Below, piece after piece: positions 16,909 to 26,014 of a stretch of 64,000 nt of DNA; the stretch's first letter is position 1; each line of letters starts with the position of its first letter. A program made the translations under genes and the position numbers. This stretch comes from Lachnospiraceae bacterium NC2004 (GTDB lineage: Bacteria; Bacillota; Clostridia; Lachnospirales; Lachnospiraceae), in NCBI GenBank assembly GCA_000621905.1, contig JHXB01000007.1, forward strand, positions 62,001 through 126,000. Reading direction: 5' to 3'. The notes below the pieces were generated by a model. That model saw only the letters and a program-made list of their open reading frames with translations, was not told the origin of the DNA and did no database searches.

Positions 16909-17973
16909 ATGAAGAGAATTGTATTAACCGGTGGAGGTACTGCAGGACATGTCACACCTAACATGGCGCTTATCCCTAAGCTTAAAGAAGAAGGATATGA
17001 TATACACTACATCGGCTCCTATGAAGGTATAGAACAGAAGCTTATCGAAGAGATTGGTATTCCTTATCACGGTATATCTTCGGGTAAGCTCAGAAGATAT
17101 TTCGATGTCAAGAATTTTACCGATCCGTTTCGCGTTATCAAGGGATGTCACGAGGCTAATATGCTTCTTAAGGCGCTAAAGCCTGATGTTGTGTTCTCCA
17201 AGGGAGGATTTGTTTCTGTCCCTGTTGTATTAGCTGCTAAAAAGCGACACATCCCATGTATAATCCATGAGAGCGATATGACCCCCGGACTTGCCAACAA
17301 GATTGCGATTCCATCTGCAACCAAGGTCTGCTGTAATTTTCCGGAGACCATCAAGCATTTGCCTGATGGTAAGGCTGTGCTTACAGGTTCTCCAATCAGA
17401 GAAGAACTTTTTATGGGCAATAAAGAAGAAGCTCTTAAGTCATTGGGATTTGATAAGAACAAGCCAACACTTATGGTTATCGGAGGAAGCTTAGGTTCTG
17501 TTGCAATCAACAACGCCGTCAGAAATAACGTTGACGAGCTCTTAAAGACATTTCAGATTATTCATTGTTGCGGTAAGAATCATTTGGATGAGAGTCTCAA
17601 CGGCAAGGAAGGATACAAGCAGTTCGAGTATGTTAAGAAAGAGTTGGCTTCATATCTTGACCTTGCAGATGTTGTAATCTCACGTGCCGGGGCCAATGCT
17701 ATCTGTGAGCTTTTAGCCTTAAGAAAGCCTAACCTGCTCATTCCACTTTCTGCACAGGCAAGTCGTGGAGACCAGATTCTCAACGCTGCTTCATTTGAAA
17801 AGAGCGGCTACAGTGTTGTTATCCAGGAGGAGAATCTTACTGATAAGGCGCTTGTTCACGCTGTTAATGATCTTTATCTTAACAGAAATAAATACATCAC
17901 CACCATGGAGAAGAGCGACATGGCCAATCCTATAGACACTATATTAGGTCTTATCAAAGAGGTTTCTAAATAA
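16909..17973 (+). CDS. murG: UDP-GlcNAc:undecaprenyl-PP-MurNAc-pentapeptide GlcNAc transferase
   Basis: Adds N-acetylglucosamine to lipid I to give lipid II on the inner face of the membrane. 354 residues, GT-B fold. The N-terminal glycine loop [12 protein letters not shown] and the acceptor-side [12 protein letters not shown] segment are standard, and [17 protein letters not shown] with the following [14 protein letters not shown] is the UDP-GlcNAc site. GGAGG precedes the ATG. It leads a three-gene run with an acyl-ACP thioesterase (11-nt gap) and ybaK, away from the usual division and wall cluster. Confidence 0.96.
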   Translation: MKRIVLTGGGTAGHVTPNMALIPKLKEEGYDIHYIGSYEGIEQKLIEEIGIPYHGISSGKLRRYFDVKNFTDPFRVIKGCHEANMLLKALKPDVVFSKGGFVSVPVVLAAKKRHIPCIIHESDMTPGLANKIAIPSATKVCCNFPETIKHLPDGKAVLTGSPIREELFMGNKEEALKSLGFDKNKPTLMVIGGSLGSVAINNAVRNNVDELLKTFQIIHCCGKNHLDESLNGKEGYKQFEYVKKELASYLDLADVVISRAGANAICELLALRKPNLLIPLSAQASRGDQILNAASFEKSGYSVVIQEENLTDKALVHAVNDLYLNRNKYITTMEKSDMANPIDTILGLIKEVSK

Positions 17974-17983
17974 GGAGTATATT

Positions 17984-18706
17984 ATGTTTACTAAAGAGAG
18001 TGTAGTAAGATTAAGCGAAGTTGGCCAAGACGGACATCTTACCTTGCCCGGAGTGATCAATTATTTTCAGGATTGTTCAGCGCTTCATTCAGAATCTGTC
18101 GGAATCAGCGCCGAGGTTAACAACAACTGCGCGTGGGTTCTCAATTCATGGCAGATTCAGATTAAGTCCTATCCCGCAATGAATGACAAGGTTACAGTGG
18201 GCACTCTCCCACACAGAATCAAAGGAATTCAAGGTGACAGAAATTTTCTTATGATGGATGAAGATGGCAATGTAATAATTAATGCCAACTCAATATGGTC
18301 ATATTTTGATTTTACAAACGGAAGACCTATAAGAGTTCCTGAGGATCAGATTGAAGCCTTTAAGATAGAGCCTGCATTTCCTATGGAATATGCCGAGAGA
18401 AGGATAAAGATTAAGGATATAGAAGAGGATGCATTTGAAGCCATAGCGGAAGTTACGGTAACCGAGTCTATGATAGATATAATCGGGCACATGAATAACA
18501 TGCAGTATGTGCTTGTAGCTAACGACTATCTTCCTGACGGATATGAATACAATCAGGTTAGGGTTGAGTATCTTATTCCTGCTCTTAAGTGGGATAAGAT
18601 TGTTGTTAAGCAGTATAGGGATGATGAGCGACTCATTTGCCTTCTTATTTCGCCTGACGGCGATAAATATGCTATTATTGAATATACAAATGTTAATATT
18701 AAATGA
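17984..18706 (+). CDS. Acyl-ACP thioesterase
   Basis: Releases fatty acids from acyl carrier protein. 240 residues with two tandem hot-dog domains, as in bacterial members of the plant FatA/FatB family. The first carries LPGVINYFQDCSALHSES, the characteristic opening, and NANSIWSYFDF; the second carries IIGHMNNMQYVLVANDYLP, with the conserved Asn/His surroundings. AAGGAG lies 7 nt before ATG. Sits between murG and ybaK on one likely transcript. Common in butyrate-forming Clostridia; chain-length preference cannot be predicted. Confidence 0.9.
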   Translation: MFTKESVVRLSEVGQDGHLTLPGVINYFQDCSALHSESVGISAEVNNNCAWVLNSWQIQIKSYPAMNDKVTVGTLPHRIKGIQGDRNFLMMDEDGNVIINANSIWSYFDFTNGRPIRVPEDQIEAFKIEPAFPMEYAERRIKIKDIEEDAFEAIAEVTVTESMIDIIGHMNNMQYVLVANDYLPDGYEYNQVRVEYLIPALKWDKIVVKQYRDDERLICLLISPDGDKYAIIEYTNVNIK

Positions 18707-18715
18707 GATGAGATT

Positions 18716-19192
18716 ATGAAGAACAACGACAAAACAAATGTAATGCGTGTACTAGACAGCAAAAAGATTGCTTACGAGAGCCACACATATGAACAAGATG
18801 CCACTATGAGTGGTGCAGAGATTGCGGCAATATTGGGTGAAGATGCCAGGAAGGTCTTTAAGACCTTAGTAACACAAGCCAAGTCAGGCGCCTACTATGT
18901 ATTTGTGGTACCGGTAGAAGAAGAACTAGACCTTAAGAAAGCTGCCAAGGCGGCCAATGAGAAATCAATCAGCATGTTAAAGCAGAAAGATCTTCTACCT
19001 CTTACCGGATATGTACACGGTGGCTGCTCTCCTATCGGAATGAAGAGGCAATTCAAGACATTTATCCACGAAACCGCCACTTCATTTGACAAGATATTTG
19101 TAAGCGGTGGCAAGGTTGGATATCAGATCGAACTTAACCCCAATGATCTAATTGGATTAGTAAGATGCGTAAGCGCAGATATAATAGTATAA
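18716..19192 (+). CDS. ybaK: Cys-tRNA(Pro)/aminoacyl-tRNA deacylase, YbaK/EbsC family
   Basis: Hydrolyses mischarged aminoacyl-tRNA in trans. 158 residues, the normal length. The fold is recognised by EDARKVFKTLV (with the conserved Lys), VFVVPVEEELDLKKAAKAA, and the GYVHGGCSPIGMKRQFKTFI segment near residues 99-118 that forms the binding pocket. The start is 9 nt after the thioesterase stop. Last gene before a bidirectional terminator. Confidence 0.92.
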   Translation: MKNNDKTNVMRVLDSKKIAYESHTYEQDATMSGAEIAAILGEDARKVFKTLVTQAKSGAYYVFVVPVEEELDLKKAAKAANEKSISMLKQKDLLPLTGYVHGGCSPIGMKRQFKTFIHETATSFDKIFVSGGKVGYQIELNPNDLIGLVRCVSADIIV

Positions 19193-19193
19193 T

Positions 19194-19219
19194 AAAAAGC
19201 GGCGAATACGCCGCTTTTT
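19194..19219. terminator. Bidirectional terminator between ybaK and the PAP2 gene
   Basis: AAAAAGCGGCG/CGCCGCTTTTT, an 11-bp perfect stem with an AATA loop, serving the convergent genes on both sides. Confidence 0.92.
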
Positions 19220-19220
19220 G

Positions 19221-19901
19221 TTAATTATAATCCTTAGACTTGCCTTCATTATCGTCAACTAACGCTACCGCCGAGCAATAGGTTATAAACAAACCTGCAC
19301 TCAATAATATCGAACCGATAATATCTGTAGCCCAGTGAACACCAGATACTGCTCTTGCAATAAGCATAAATATTGAATAGACAATAACAAACACAGACAC
19401 AACCAGAGTTGTAGTTGACTTCTTAAATCTTCTGTCGAATTGGAACTTTAACGTAGGCATAACGCTAAGAACCAAAAGAGTCGTAGACGATGGATATGAT
19501 GCTTCTAAAGCTCCTTCAATAAGTACAGGTCTGTAATTAATATGTACTACTTCAAAGAATACATACGCCAGTATAACCACCACATAGTATATTCCCAGAA
19601 TAATTATGTCAGAATCAACTTTAGACACTTTCTTTCTTTTTATTAATTGTCCTACCCCTACCAGTCCAAAGAAGGCACACACCAACAATGGAATAATCTC
19701 AACTATGTCACCGAGCTTATACAAGAATAAATGCTCTCCGGTCAACTTATGAAACCACACATTAAAAGTAGCAAATCCTATATCAGTTCCCTTCTGACCT
19801 AACGGCTTAACATCAACCGTCTTAACGAGAACTGTCCATATCACAAATGTTACTATCAGGCTGATTCCTGTACATAGTCCAATCTTAACTTTACTCTTCA
19901 T
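19221..19901 (-). CDS. PAP2 superfamily membrane phosphatase
   Basis: A 226-residue integral membrane protein with about six hydrophobic segments. The type-2 phosphatidic acid phosphatase motifs are visible: a YRPVL segment for the first, YPSSTTLL for the second, and RAVSGVHWATDIIGSIL for the third, with the catalytic His. The usual Lys of motif 1 is not clear. Possible substrates are undecaprenyl pyrophosphate or phosphatidate on the outer face of the membrane. AAAGGATTAG precedes ATG. Downstream of the GTPase fusion after an 80-nt gap, so possibly independent. Confidence 0.8.
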   Translation of the reverse strand: MKSKVKIGLCTGISLIVTFVIWTVLVKTVDVKPLGQKGTDIGFATFNVWFHKLTGEHLFLYKLGDIVEIIPLLVCAFFGLVGVGQLIKRKKVSKVDSDIIILGIYYVVVILAYVFFEVVHINYRPVLIEGALEASYPSSTTLLVLSVMPTLKFQFDRRFKKSTTTLVVSVFVIVYSIFMLIARAVSGVHWATDIIGSILLSAGLFITYCSAVALVDDNEGKSKDYN

Positions 19902-19981
19902 TTTACTAATCCTTTCTTATAACAAATTACAACTCATTATAACACTTTATCATATTAATTGGTAGTAAATGGTATTAAAGG

Positions 19982-22534
19982 TTATAATTCTCTGTCTAAA
20001 TACAGCTCTCTTAATTCATCCTCCATGCGCTTGATATCTTCTAAAAGTTCTCTTGAAGACATTCTTCTTGCGCCCTGTCCCATAACAATAAGCTGCTCCA
20101 GTCCATCAGATGTTGCAACCGTAATGTCATAAGTCTTACCGTGTTCATGTGTAAAAGCTTCTATATACGCATCCGCAGTCTGCTTCTCCTTGGTATACAC
20201 GACATGGATATTATGGTAGTCAAGATATTGACCTGTATTATTCTTAACCTTATATGCATCAAATACAAGAATAAGATTAATCTTCTTATATGCCTGATAG
20301 TTACATAGTATATCCTGAAGCTTAGTTCTGGCAGCCATCAGATCAATACTGTCTGCTACTCCACCCTTATTCATTTCAAATATTACATTGTAACCATCTA
20401 CCAAAAGATACCTGTCCTTAAAAACAGGAATTTTAGATGAGCGTCTAATCTTAGGAGTTGCCTGCATTAACTGCTTCTTCGGCTTCTCGTGCTTAGAATC
20501 TCTCCTGTTCGCAGAAAATGTCCTCTTAAATATATCCTCTAATTCTTCTTCAGTGAGTGACATATCTATAGACTTACTTCTGTTTGAAGCTGACTCAACA
20601 GTATCACGGACCTCACCAAAATAAAGTCCGCTGTCAACATGCATATGCGCTCTAACTTCATTCCACGGAACATAATATCCTGCTCCATGCTCACAGAATA
20701 CAGAGCCTGTAGGATTAGATACATCCGCCTCTGGATCATAACCTGACTCCTTAATAATCTCTTCGGCATTATGGCAAGGAGCGTACCCTAAAATTCTAAG
20801 TTCTAACTGTCCCTCACCCTTGGTGTACTCCATCAGTTCTCTCTGATATCCTCTAAAGGTAGAAACAGGAACCTGCCCTTTAAGCACGCTTACATCGTCC
20901 AATATCTCAGGACTTTCAAGCTCTCCGCCTCTCTCGGTAACATCGGTCATTGCACGTCCGACTTTATCTGAAGGGAGAGTCATTGTAAATGCATAAACAG
21001 GTTCAAGAAGGACACTCTCCGCCTGCATCAATCCCTGCCTTATCGCGCGATATGTAGCCTTCCTAAAATCTCCTCCCTCAGTATGCTTCTTATGCGCCCT
21101 ACCACCAATTACCGTAATCTTAACATCGGTGAGCTCTGCACCTATAAGCACACCCTTATGTCGCTTCTCCATAATATGTGTCATAATAAGTCTCTGCCAA
21201 TTCTTATCAAGAACATCATCCCTAACCGCAGAATCAGCAGTTATCCTACTGCCTCTCTTAGCAGGCTCTATAAGAACATGCGCCTCAGCGTAGTGTCTTA
21301 ACGGCTCGTAGTGACCTACGCCCTCGACAACATTTGCAATGGTTTCAAGATAAACAATACCTTCCTCCGCAAATTCTATGTCTATGTTAAACCTCTCTTT
21401 AACAAGAACTTTCAAAATATCGCACTGAATCTCGCCCATCATTTTGACAATAATTCCGCCCTTCTCAGGCTGGTAAGACACTTCCATAAGAGGCTCTTCT
21501 TCCTCTATCTCTTGAATCTGTTGGTAAAGCTTTACAGGGTCGGCATCTTCAGGCAGTATAAGTCTGTAATTAAGTACCGGAGTTAATTCCGGAAGGTAAG
21601 TGGAAGGCTCGCTTCCTAACCCTTGTCCCGCAAATGTGGAATTAAGGCCTGTTATAGCAACGACTTCTCCTGCAAATGCTTCATCAACCTGAATAAATGT
21701 ATCGCCAGAATACTGCCTTATCTGATTGACCTTCTCATCACCTATCATCTCTCTGGCTTTAATGCTTCCACCCGTAAGTTTCATATATGTAAGTCTTGCG
21801 CCATTAGAATCCCTTCCAATCTTATAAACCTTCGCTGCAAATCCATCAGGATAATTCTTAACAGGAAGATAGTCAGACATACTATCAACGAATTCGCTAA
21901 CGCCCTCATTCTTAAGAGCCGAACCAAAATAGCAAGGAATTACAAGCCTGTTCTCATAGAGACCTCTAATCTTGTCAGCAGGCAAATCACCATGTTCCAA
22001 ATAATACTCCATAGCTTCTTCGTCGCTCATAGCAACGTTTTCAAGATAATCCTCATCAAAAAAATCTACGATTCTATCGCTTAGATTCTCCCTAAGATCA
22101 CTAAGAAGTCGATTCTTATCGGCAATATCCATATCCATCTTATTGACGAAAATGGTAACAGGAATATGATATCGTCTTAAAAGCTTAAACAAGGTCTTTG
22201 TGTGAACCTGAACTCCATCTATTCCACTGATTACAAGAATTGCAGCATCTAAAAGAGGCAGAGTCCTCTCTGTCTCTGCCGAAAAATCCATATGTCCAGG
22301 GGTGTCAAGCAGTATTACTTCTTTGTCGCCAAGTCTAACTCTAGCCTGCTTAGAAAAGATTGTAATACCTCTTTCCCTCTCTATGTGGTTGGTATCAAGA
22401 AATGTATCTCGCTTGTCGACTCTTCCTAAAGACCTTATGACACCCGAATTATATAGTATCGCTTCCGATAATGTCGTCTTGCCCGCGTCAACATGCGCCA
22501 ATATTCCAACTACATTGTATGAGCTGTTCATCAT
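19982..22534 (-). CDS. TetM-like ribosomal-protection GTPase fused to Rae1/YacP NYN nuclease domain
   Basis: An 850-residue fusion. Residues 1 to about 640 are a translational GTPase of the ribosomal-protection group (TetM/TetO), not EF-G itself: GILAHVDAGKTTL, ERERGITI, DTPGHMDFSAE and NKMD at G1 to G4, followed by the beta-barrel and domains III to V. A charged linker follows. Residues about 709-840 are a YacP/Rae1 NYN nuclease: LLVDGYNVIFEM, LILVFDAY, KEKQTADAYIE and VATSDGLEQLIVMGQGARRMS, with all conserved acidic residues. Rae1 of Bacillus cuts mRNA in the ribosomal A site. GAGGTGAG precedes the ATG. Starts 10 nt after the alkD-like gene. Tetracycline resistance is possible but unproven. 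Confidence 0.85.
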   Translation of the reverse strand: MMNSSYNVVGILAHVDAGKTTLSEAILYNSGVIRSLGRVDKRDTFLDTNHIERERGITIFSKQARVRLGDKEVILLDTPGHMDFSAETERTLPLLDAAILVISGIDGVQVHTKTLFKLLRRYHIPVTIFVNKMDMDIADKNRLLSDLRENLSDRIVDFFDEDYLENVAMSDEEAMEYYLEHGDLPADKIRGLYENRLVIPCYFGSALKNEGVSEFVDSMSDYLPVKNYPDGFAAKVYKIGRDSNGARLTYMKLTGGSIKAREMIGDEKVNQIRQYSGDTFIQVDEAFAGEVVAITGLNSTFAGQGLGSEPSTYLPELTPVLNYRLILPEDADPVKLYQQIQEIEEEEPLMEVSYQPEKGGIIVKMMGEIQCDILKVLVKERFNIDIEFAEEGIVYLETIANVVEGVGHYEPLRHYAEAHVLIEPAKRGSRITADSAVRDDVLDKNWQRLIMTHIMEKRHKGVLIGAELTDVKITVIGGRAHKKHTEGGDFRKATYRAIRQGLMQAESVLLEPVYAFTMTLPSDKVGRAMTDVTERGGELESPEILDDVSVLKGQVPVSTFRGYQRELMEYTKGEGQLELRILGYAPCHNAEEIIKESGYDPEADVSNPTGSVFCEHGAGYYVPWNEVRAHMHVDSGLYFGEVRDTVESASNRSKSIDMSLTEEELEDIFKRTFSANRRDSKHEKPKKQLMQATPKIRRSSKIPVFKDRYLLVDGYNVIFEMNKGGVADSIDLMAARTKLQDILCNYQAYKKINLILVFDAYKVKNNTGQYLDYHNIHVVYTKEKQTADAYIEAFTHEHGKTYDITVATSDGLEQLIVMGQGARRMSSRELLEDIKRMEDELRELYLDREL

Positions 22535-22544
22535 CTCACCTCTA

Positions 22545-23231
22545 TCATTTGACCTTAAGAGTCTTTAAGTATGCCTTCTGCTCAGGACTGATTCTGTTAC
22601 TCTCAACTGCCTTCTGAATAGTCTTATTGTGTGTCCAATCGTCAAGCTTATGCTCTATAATAAATGGTAGCACAGTATCATATTGCTTGGCAAGGGCGGT
22701 TGCAAAATACCACGCAACCATCATCTTAACATAATATTCTTCATTTCGTACCTTAGAAACCATCTCTGGATAAACAGTGTCATAATCTTCATCAAGAAAA
22801 TGACTCATGAGCATCTTAATTCCAAAACGAATCGTGTAAGTTTCGTCAGATGCTATCCATGTTTTAATCACTTCAAAAAGCTCGCTCTTATGCTTCTTAA
22901 ACACCTTAGGAGACATCTGATCGCAGGTCGCCCAGTTGTCTACATAAGGAAGAAATGCATTAACCTCCTTGATACATTTGTCATAATCTTTTATCTCGGA
23001 AATGATAAAAGCATGAAGCTGATCTTCGTCAAAATATGAATGAGGAACATCCGCTAAAAACTCGTCTATATCATCTCTTTTAGCAAGTTTCTTGGCAAGA
23101 CTCTTTAACTCGGGAGTTCTGACACCAATGAAGTGCTCAACAGACGCCGTAGGTATAAGCTTGCTCTGAAAATCTCTGTATTCAATATCCTGAAGGTTGC
23201 TTAACTCGTTGATAATATCTTCTTTAATCAT
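22545..23231 (-). CDS. DNA alkylation repair protein, AlkD family
   Basis: A 228-residue all-helical HEAT-repeat DNA glycosylase of the AlkC/AlkD type, which removes bulky alkylated purines. Family wording is VRTPELKSLAKKLAK near residues 38-52, VDNWATCDQMSPKVF and RFGIKMLMSHFLDEDY, then the AWYFATALAKQYD helix. The central Trp and Asp of the active site are present in DNWATCD. AAGGAG is before ATG. Upstream of and nearly contiguous with the GTPase-nuclease fusion, likely one transcript. Confidence 0.88.
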   Translation of the reverse strand: MIKEDIINELSNLQDIEYRDFQSKLIPTASVEHFIGVRTPELKSLAKKLAKRDDIDEFLADVPHSYFDEDQLHAFIISEIKDYDKCIKEVNAFLPYVDNWATCDQMSPKVFKKHKSELFEVIKTWIASDETYTIRFGIKMLMSHFLDEDYDTVYPEMVSKVRNEEYYVKMMVAWYFATALAKQYDTVLPFIIEHKLDDWTHNKTIQKAVESNRISPEQKAYLKTLKVK

Positions 23232-23244
23232 TTATAACTCCTTA

Positions 23245-23275
23245 TAAAAGTCGTGGCGATAATGCCACGACATTT
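23245..23275 (-). terminator. Terminator after the S66 peptidase gene
   Basis: GTCGTGGC/GCCACGAC 8-bp stem (23250-23271) with a 6-nt loop, followed by TTTTAT on the minus strand. It also lies just before the alkD-like ATG. Confidence 0.75.
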
Positions 23276-23278
23276 TAT

Positions 23279-24343
23279 TTACTCAAATATATATTTAATA
23301 CTTATATCATTGTCCTTAGCTGTTACCTTAGCTTTACTTCCGCATACTATAGGCATCATAGGTGGAAGGTGTCCGATATCCAAATCCATAATAATAGGTA
23401 CACCTAAATCTCCTAATATATCAGTTACCGCAGAGTATTGATCAACTCCAAATACTTCCTCACCGTAGCAGCGTCTTGGTCTACCGATCAAGAAACCTTT
23501 AGCAGTGTCAAACCACCCTGCTTCTCTAAGTTGCCAATATGCCCTTCTCATAGAAAGAATATCTAAATCACAACTCTCCACGAACCATATAACACCATCT
23601 TCTTTGTATCTCTCATTGAATTCGGCAACTTTATCATACTTAGTTCCGGCATGCAAGGTAAGAATATCAAGACATCCTCCTAAAAGTCTTCCCTCGATGT
23701 CGGCACTCTTAGCATCAGAACCGTTATGGTAGTACTTATATTCAACCTTCTCTGTTAAATTGTAAGGTGCTAACGGATCCGGCTCTTCTCCTTCGGCTGT
23801 GCCATCATCAAGTTCAAAATAGTGAAAACCCTGTACTTCGCTAACCTCTCCTCTTAAAATATCTAATGCATCTTCTATAGATCTATGCCAAGGTTCCCTT
23901 CCAAACGCAGGCGCACAAGGTCCGTATATAGCAGCTGTATCGGCAAGTATAGCAGAAAGAAAAGTATAATTGGTATTGTCAGAATAACCCATATACCATT
24001 TAGGCTCACTGTTTTTAATCTTTTCAAAATCTATATAAGGAACAACCTCACACATGAGCTCGCCACCGCCACATGTTATAATAACATCAGGCACTACACC
24101 GTCTGAAAACGCACCGCCGGTCATCGCGTTATTAAGCTCTTCGGCACATTTCTTTGGAGTGTTACTTATACCGATTCCTGATCCCTCAAGACAGTTAGGA
24201 CCAAGTGTATATTCATAACTATTTAACTGAAAATCCTTTAGAGCTCTGTCAAATCTTGTTCTATAAGGCTCGATTGCACAACCAAATGAAGGGGCTATGA
24301 AGCCGATTGTGCCTCCGTCTTTTAAAAATTTAGGATATCTCAT
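23279..24343 (-). CDS. S66 family LD-carboxypeptidase / MccF-like peptidase
   Basis: A 354-residue serine peptidase of the S66 family, which includes the wall-recycling LD-carboxypeptidase LdcA and the microcin C immunity protein MccF. The N-terminal GGTIGFIAPS, ITCGGGELMCEVVPYIDFE, the nucleophile Ser in MGYSDNTNY, WFVESCD with the Glu and a late DIGHLPP with the His make the Ser-Glu-His triad. The long mid-region insert is closer to MccF-type members. It may trim murein tripeptides or inactivate peptidyl-nucleotide antibiotics. GAGAGG before ATG; divergent from the MATE pump. Confidence 0.88.
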   Translation of the reverse strand: MRYPKFLKDGGTIGFIAPSFGCAIEPYRTRFDRALKDFQLNSYEYTLGPNCLEGSGIGISNTPKKCAEELNNAMTGGAFSDGVVPDVIITCGGGELMCEVVPYIDFEKIKNSEPKWYMGYSDNTNYTFLSAILADTAAIYGPCAPAFGREPWHRSIEDALDILRGEVSEVQGFHYFELDDGTAEGEEPDPLAPYNLTEKVEYKYYHNGSDAKSADIEGRLLGGCLDILTLHAGTKYDKVAEFNERYKEDGVIWFVESCDLDILSMRRAYWQLREAGWFDTAKGFLIGRPRRCYGEEVFGVDQYSAVTDILGDLGVPIIMDLDIGHLPPMMPIVCGSKAKVTAKDNDISIKYIFE

Positions 24344-24415
24344 AGTGGTACCTCTCTTTTTAGTCTATTCTATATATTACACTATTATTTGTCAATCCCG
24401 ACGTACCTCCTGCAT

Positions 24416-24444
24416 TTGACATCGTAGTCTTTTTAGAGTAACCT
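24416..24444 (+). promoter_or_regulatory. Candidate promoter of the MATE gene
   Basis: Consensus TTGACA at 24416-24421, a 17-nt spacer and a weak TAACCT at 24439, 26 nt before the ATG. Confidence 0.4.
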
Positions 24445-24470
24445 TTATTGTTATAAAGAAGGTGAGAGAT

Positions 24471-25823
24471 ATGAACAGCGCAGAAATTCAATATAAGAAA
24501 ATGACAGAAACACCGATACCAAAACTCATATTGGGACTCGGTATTCCGACAACCATAAGTATGCTTGTAACTAATATATACAACCTAGCAGACACTTATT
24601 TTGTCGGCAAGCTTGGAACAAGCGCAACGGGCGCTACCGGAGTTGTCTTCGGACTTATGGCTATTCTTCAGGCGTGCGGGTTTATGTACGGACATGGAGC
24701 TGGCACAGTTGTCTCAAGAAGATTAGGTGCGGGTAAGTATGATGAAGCAAGCGAGTATTCAACCATGGGCTTTGTCGCATCGCTAACAACAGCGTTATTG
24801 GTAATGGGTTTTGGAATTATATTTATCAAACCACTCATGTATCTTTTAGGAAGTACTGATACAATATACCCTTATGCCAAGACTTACGCGTTATGCATAT
24901 TATGTGCAGCTCCGGCTATGATGGTAAGTTGTGTCTACAACAATATACTGCGTTACGAAGGAAAGGCTACATTTGCAATGGTTGGACTGACTAGCGGAAG
25001 TCTTCTTAACATTGCGCTTGACGCTTTATTTATCATGGTATTAAAAACAGGAATAATAGGCGCAGGTATTGCAACTGCAATATCACAGTACACGAGCCTT
25101 TTTATCCTTGCGATTATGTATAGAAAATGCGAGTCTAAGATAAGCAGAAAATACTTTAAGAAAGATTTAGGTCTATATACAAAGATTGTCAGAGGTGGTC
25201 TCCCAAGTTTAATCAGACAGGGCCTCGGAAGTATATCAATCATGGTTCTTAACAACTCATGCAAGCCTTTTGGAGATGCGGCTATTGCTGCAATGAGCAT
25301 TGTATCAAGAGTCATTAACTTCTTATTTAGTGTTGGTCTCGGAATAGGTCAAGGATACCAGCCTGTTGCAAGTTTCAATTACGGTGCTAAAAAATACAGC
25401 AGAGTTAAGAAAGGATTCTTTTTTACATTTGGATTCGGAACTGTTTTACTTGGAGTATTTGCTATAACTGCATCATTTTTCGCTGAGCCTATAGTCAGCG
25501 TGTTTAGAGATGATTTAGATGTTATTAAGATTGGCGCCGTAGCTATGAGATATCAGTGTATATCACTTATATTCATACCATTCAGTGTGTGTAATAACAT
25601 GATGTTTCAGAGTATTGGTAAGTCTTTAGAGGCTTCGATATTATCAAGCTTTAGAAGCGGTCTCTTCTTCCTCCCAATCATTATCATTTTCTCAAATGTA
25701 TGGGGACTCTTTGGAATCGAGATTTCACAGACGATTGCGGACGTGCTGACAAGTTTGTGTTGTATTCCATTTACGGTTATTTACTTTAAGAACTTACCTA
25801 AGGATAGTCCTAATAACATATAA
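24471..25823 (+). CDS. MATE family efflux transporter
   Basis: A 450-residue, 12-segment Na+ or H+ antiporter of the multidrug and toxic compound extrusion family. The N-terminal half has PIPKLILGLGIPTTISML and NLADTYFVGKLGTSATGATG, the second half GGLPSLIRQGLGSISIM and GIGQGYQPVASFNYGAKKY, the two pseudo-symmetric MATE halves. The ATG at 24471 has AAGAAGGTGA before it; the longer GTG start is inside that site. Single gene; substrate unknown. A repeat-derived palindrome follows. Confidence 0.93.
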   Translation: MNSAEIQYKKMTETPIPKLILGLGIPTTISMLVTNIYNLADTYFVGKLGTSATGATGVVFGLMAILQACGFMYGHGAGTVVSRRLGAGKYDEASEYSTMGFVASLTTALLVMGFGIIFIKPLMYLLGSTDTIYPYAKTYALCILCAAPAMMVSCVYNNILRYEGKATFAMVGLTSGSLLNIALDALFIMVLKTGIIGAGIATAISQYTSLFILAIMYRKCESKISRKYFKKDLGLYTKIVRGGLPSLIRQGLGSISIMVLNNSCKPFGDAAIAAMSIVSRVINFLFSVGLGIGQGYQPVASFNYGAKKYSRVKKGFFFTFGFGTVLLGVFAITASFFAEPIVSVFRDDLDVIKIGAVAMRYQCISLIFIPFSVCNNMMFQSIGKSLEASILSSFRSGLFFLPIIIIFSNVWGLFGIEISQTIADVLTSLCCIPFTVIYFKNLPKDSPNNI

Positions 25824-25834
25824 TACTCGTGGCA

Positions 25835-25930
25835 CATACCACTGGGACGGTTCTCACATACCACTGGGACGGTTCTTATGGTACCATGTGCTTACACGGT
25901 ATCATAAGAGCCGTCCCTGTGGTATACCTG
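25835..25930. repeat. Palindromic repeat with tandem ACCACTGGGACGGTTCT units
   Basis: ATACCACTGGGACGGTTCT occurs twice in tandem. The second copy plus TATGGTACC pairs with the inverted GGTATCATAAGAGCCGTCC and TGTGGTAT further on, about 25 of 28 positions matching. A long imperfect hairpin results, between the MATE gene and the next gene's promoter. Related pieces are the ACCACAGGGACAGACC units at 30714 and 31023 and the hairpin at 52852. Confidence 0.75.
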
Positions 25931-25945
25931 GGGTACTAGTCTAAT

Positions 25946-25975
25946 TTGACAAACCCCTCTCTCCGGTTGTATCAT
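25946..25975 (+). promoter_or_regulatory. Probable promoter of the hypothetical gene at 26015
   Basis: TTGACA, an 18-nt spacer and TATCAT, 39 nt before the ATG. Confidence 0.5.
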
Positions 25976-26014
25976 ATTCTAGATGTAATTCTAGCAATAG
26001 AAAGGGATAATGAC

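Noticed and set aside
19982-22534. Plain tetracycline-resistance determinant on a mobile element
   Set aside because: No integrase, relaxase or leader peptide is near, the gene sits in a stable chromosomal context and carries an extra nuclease domain, so acquired TetM-type resistance is not the best reading.
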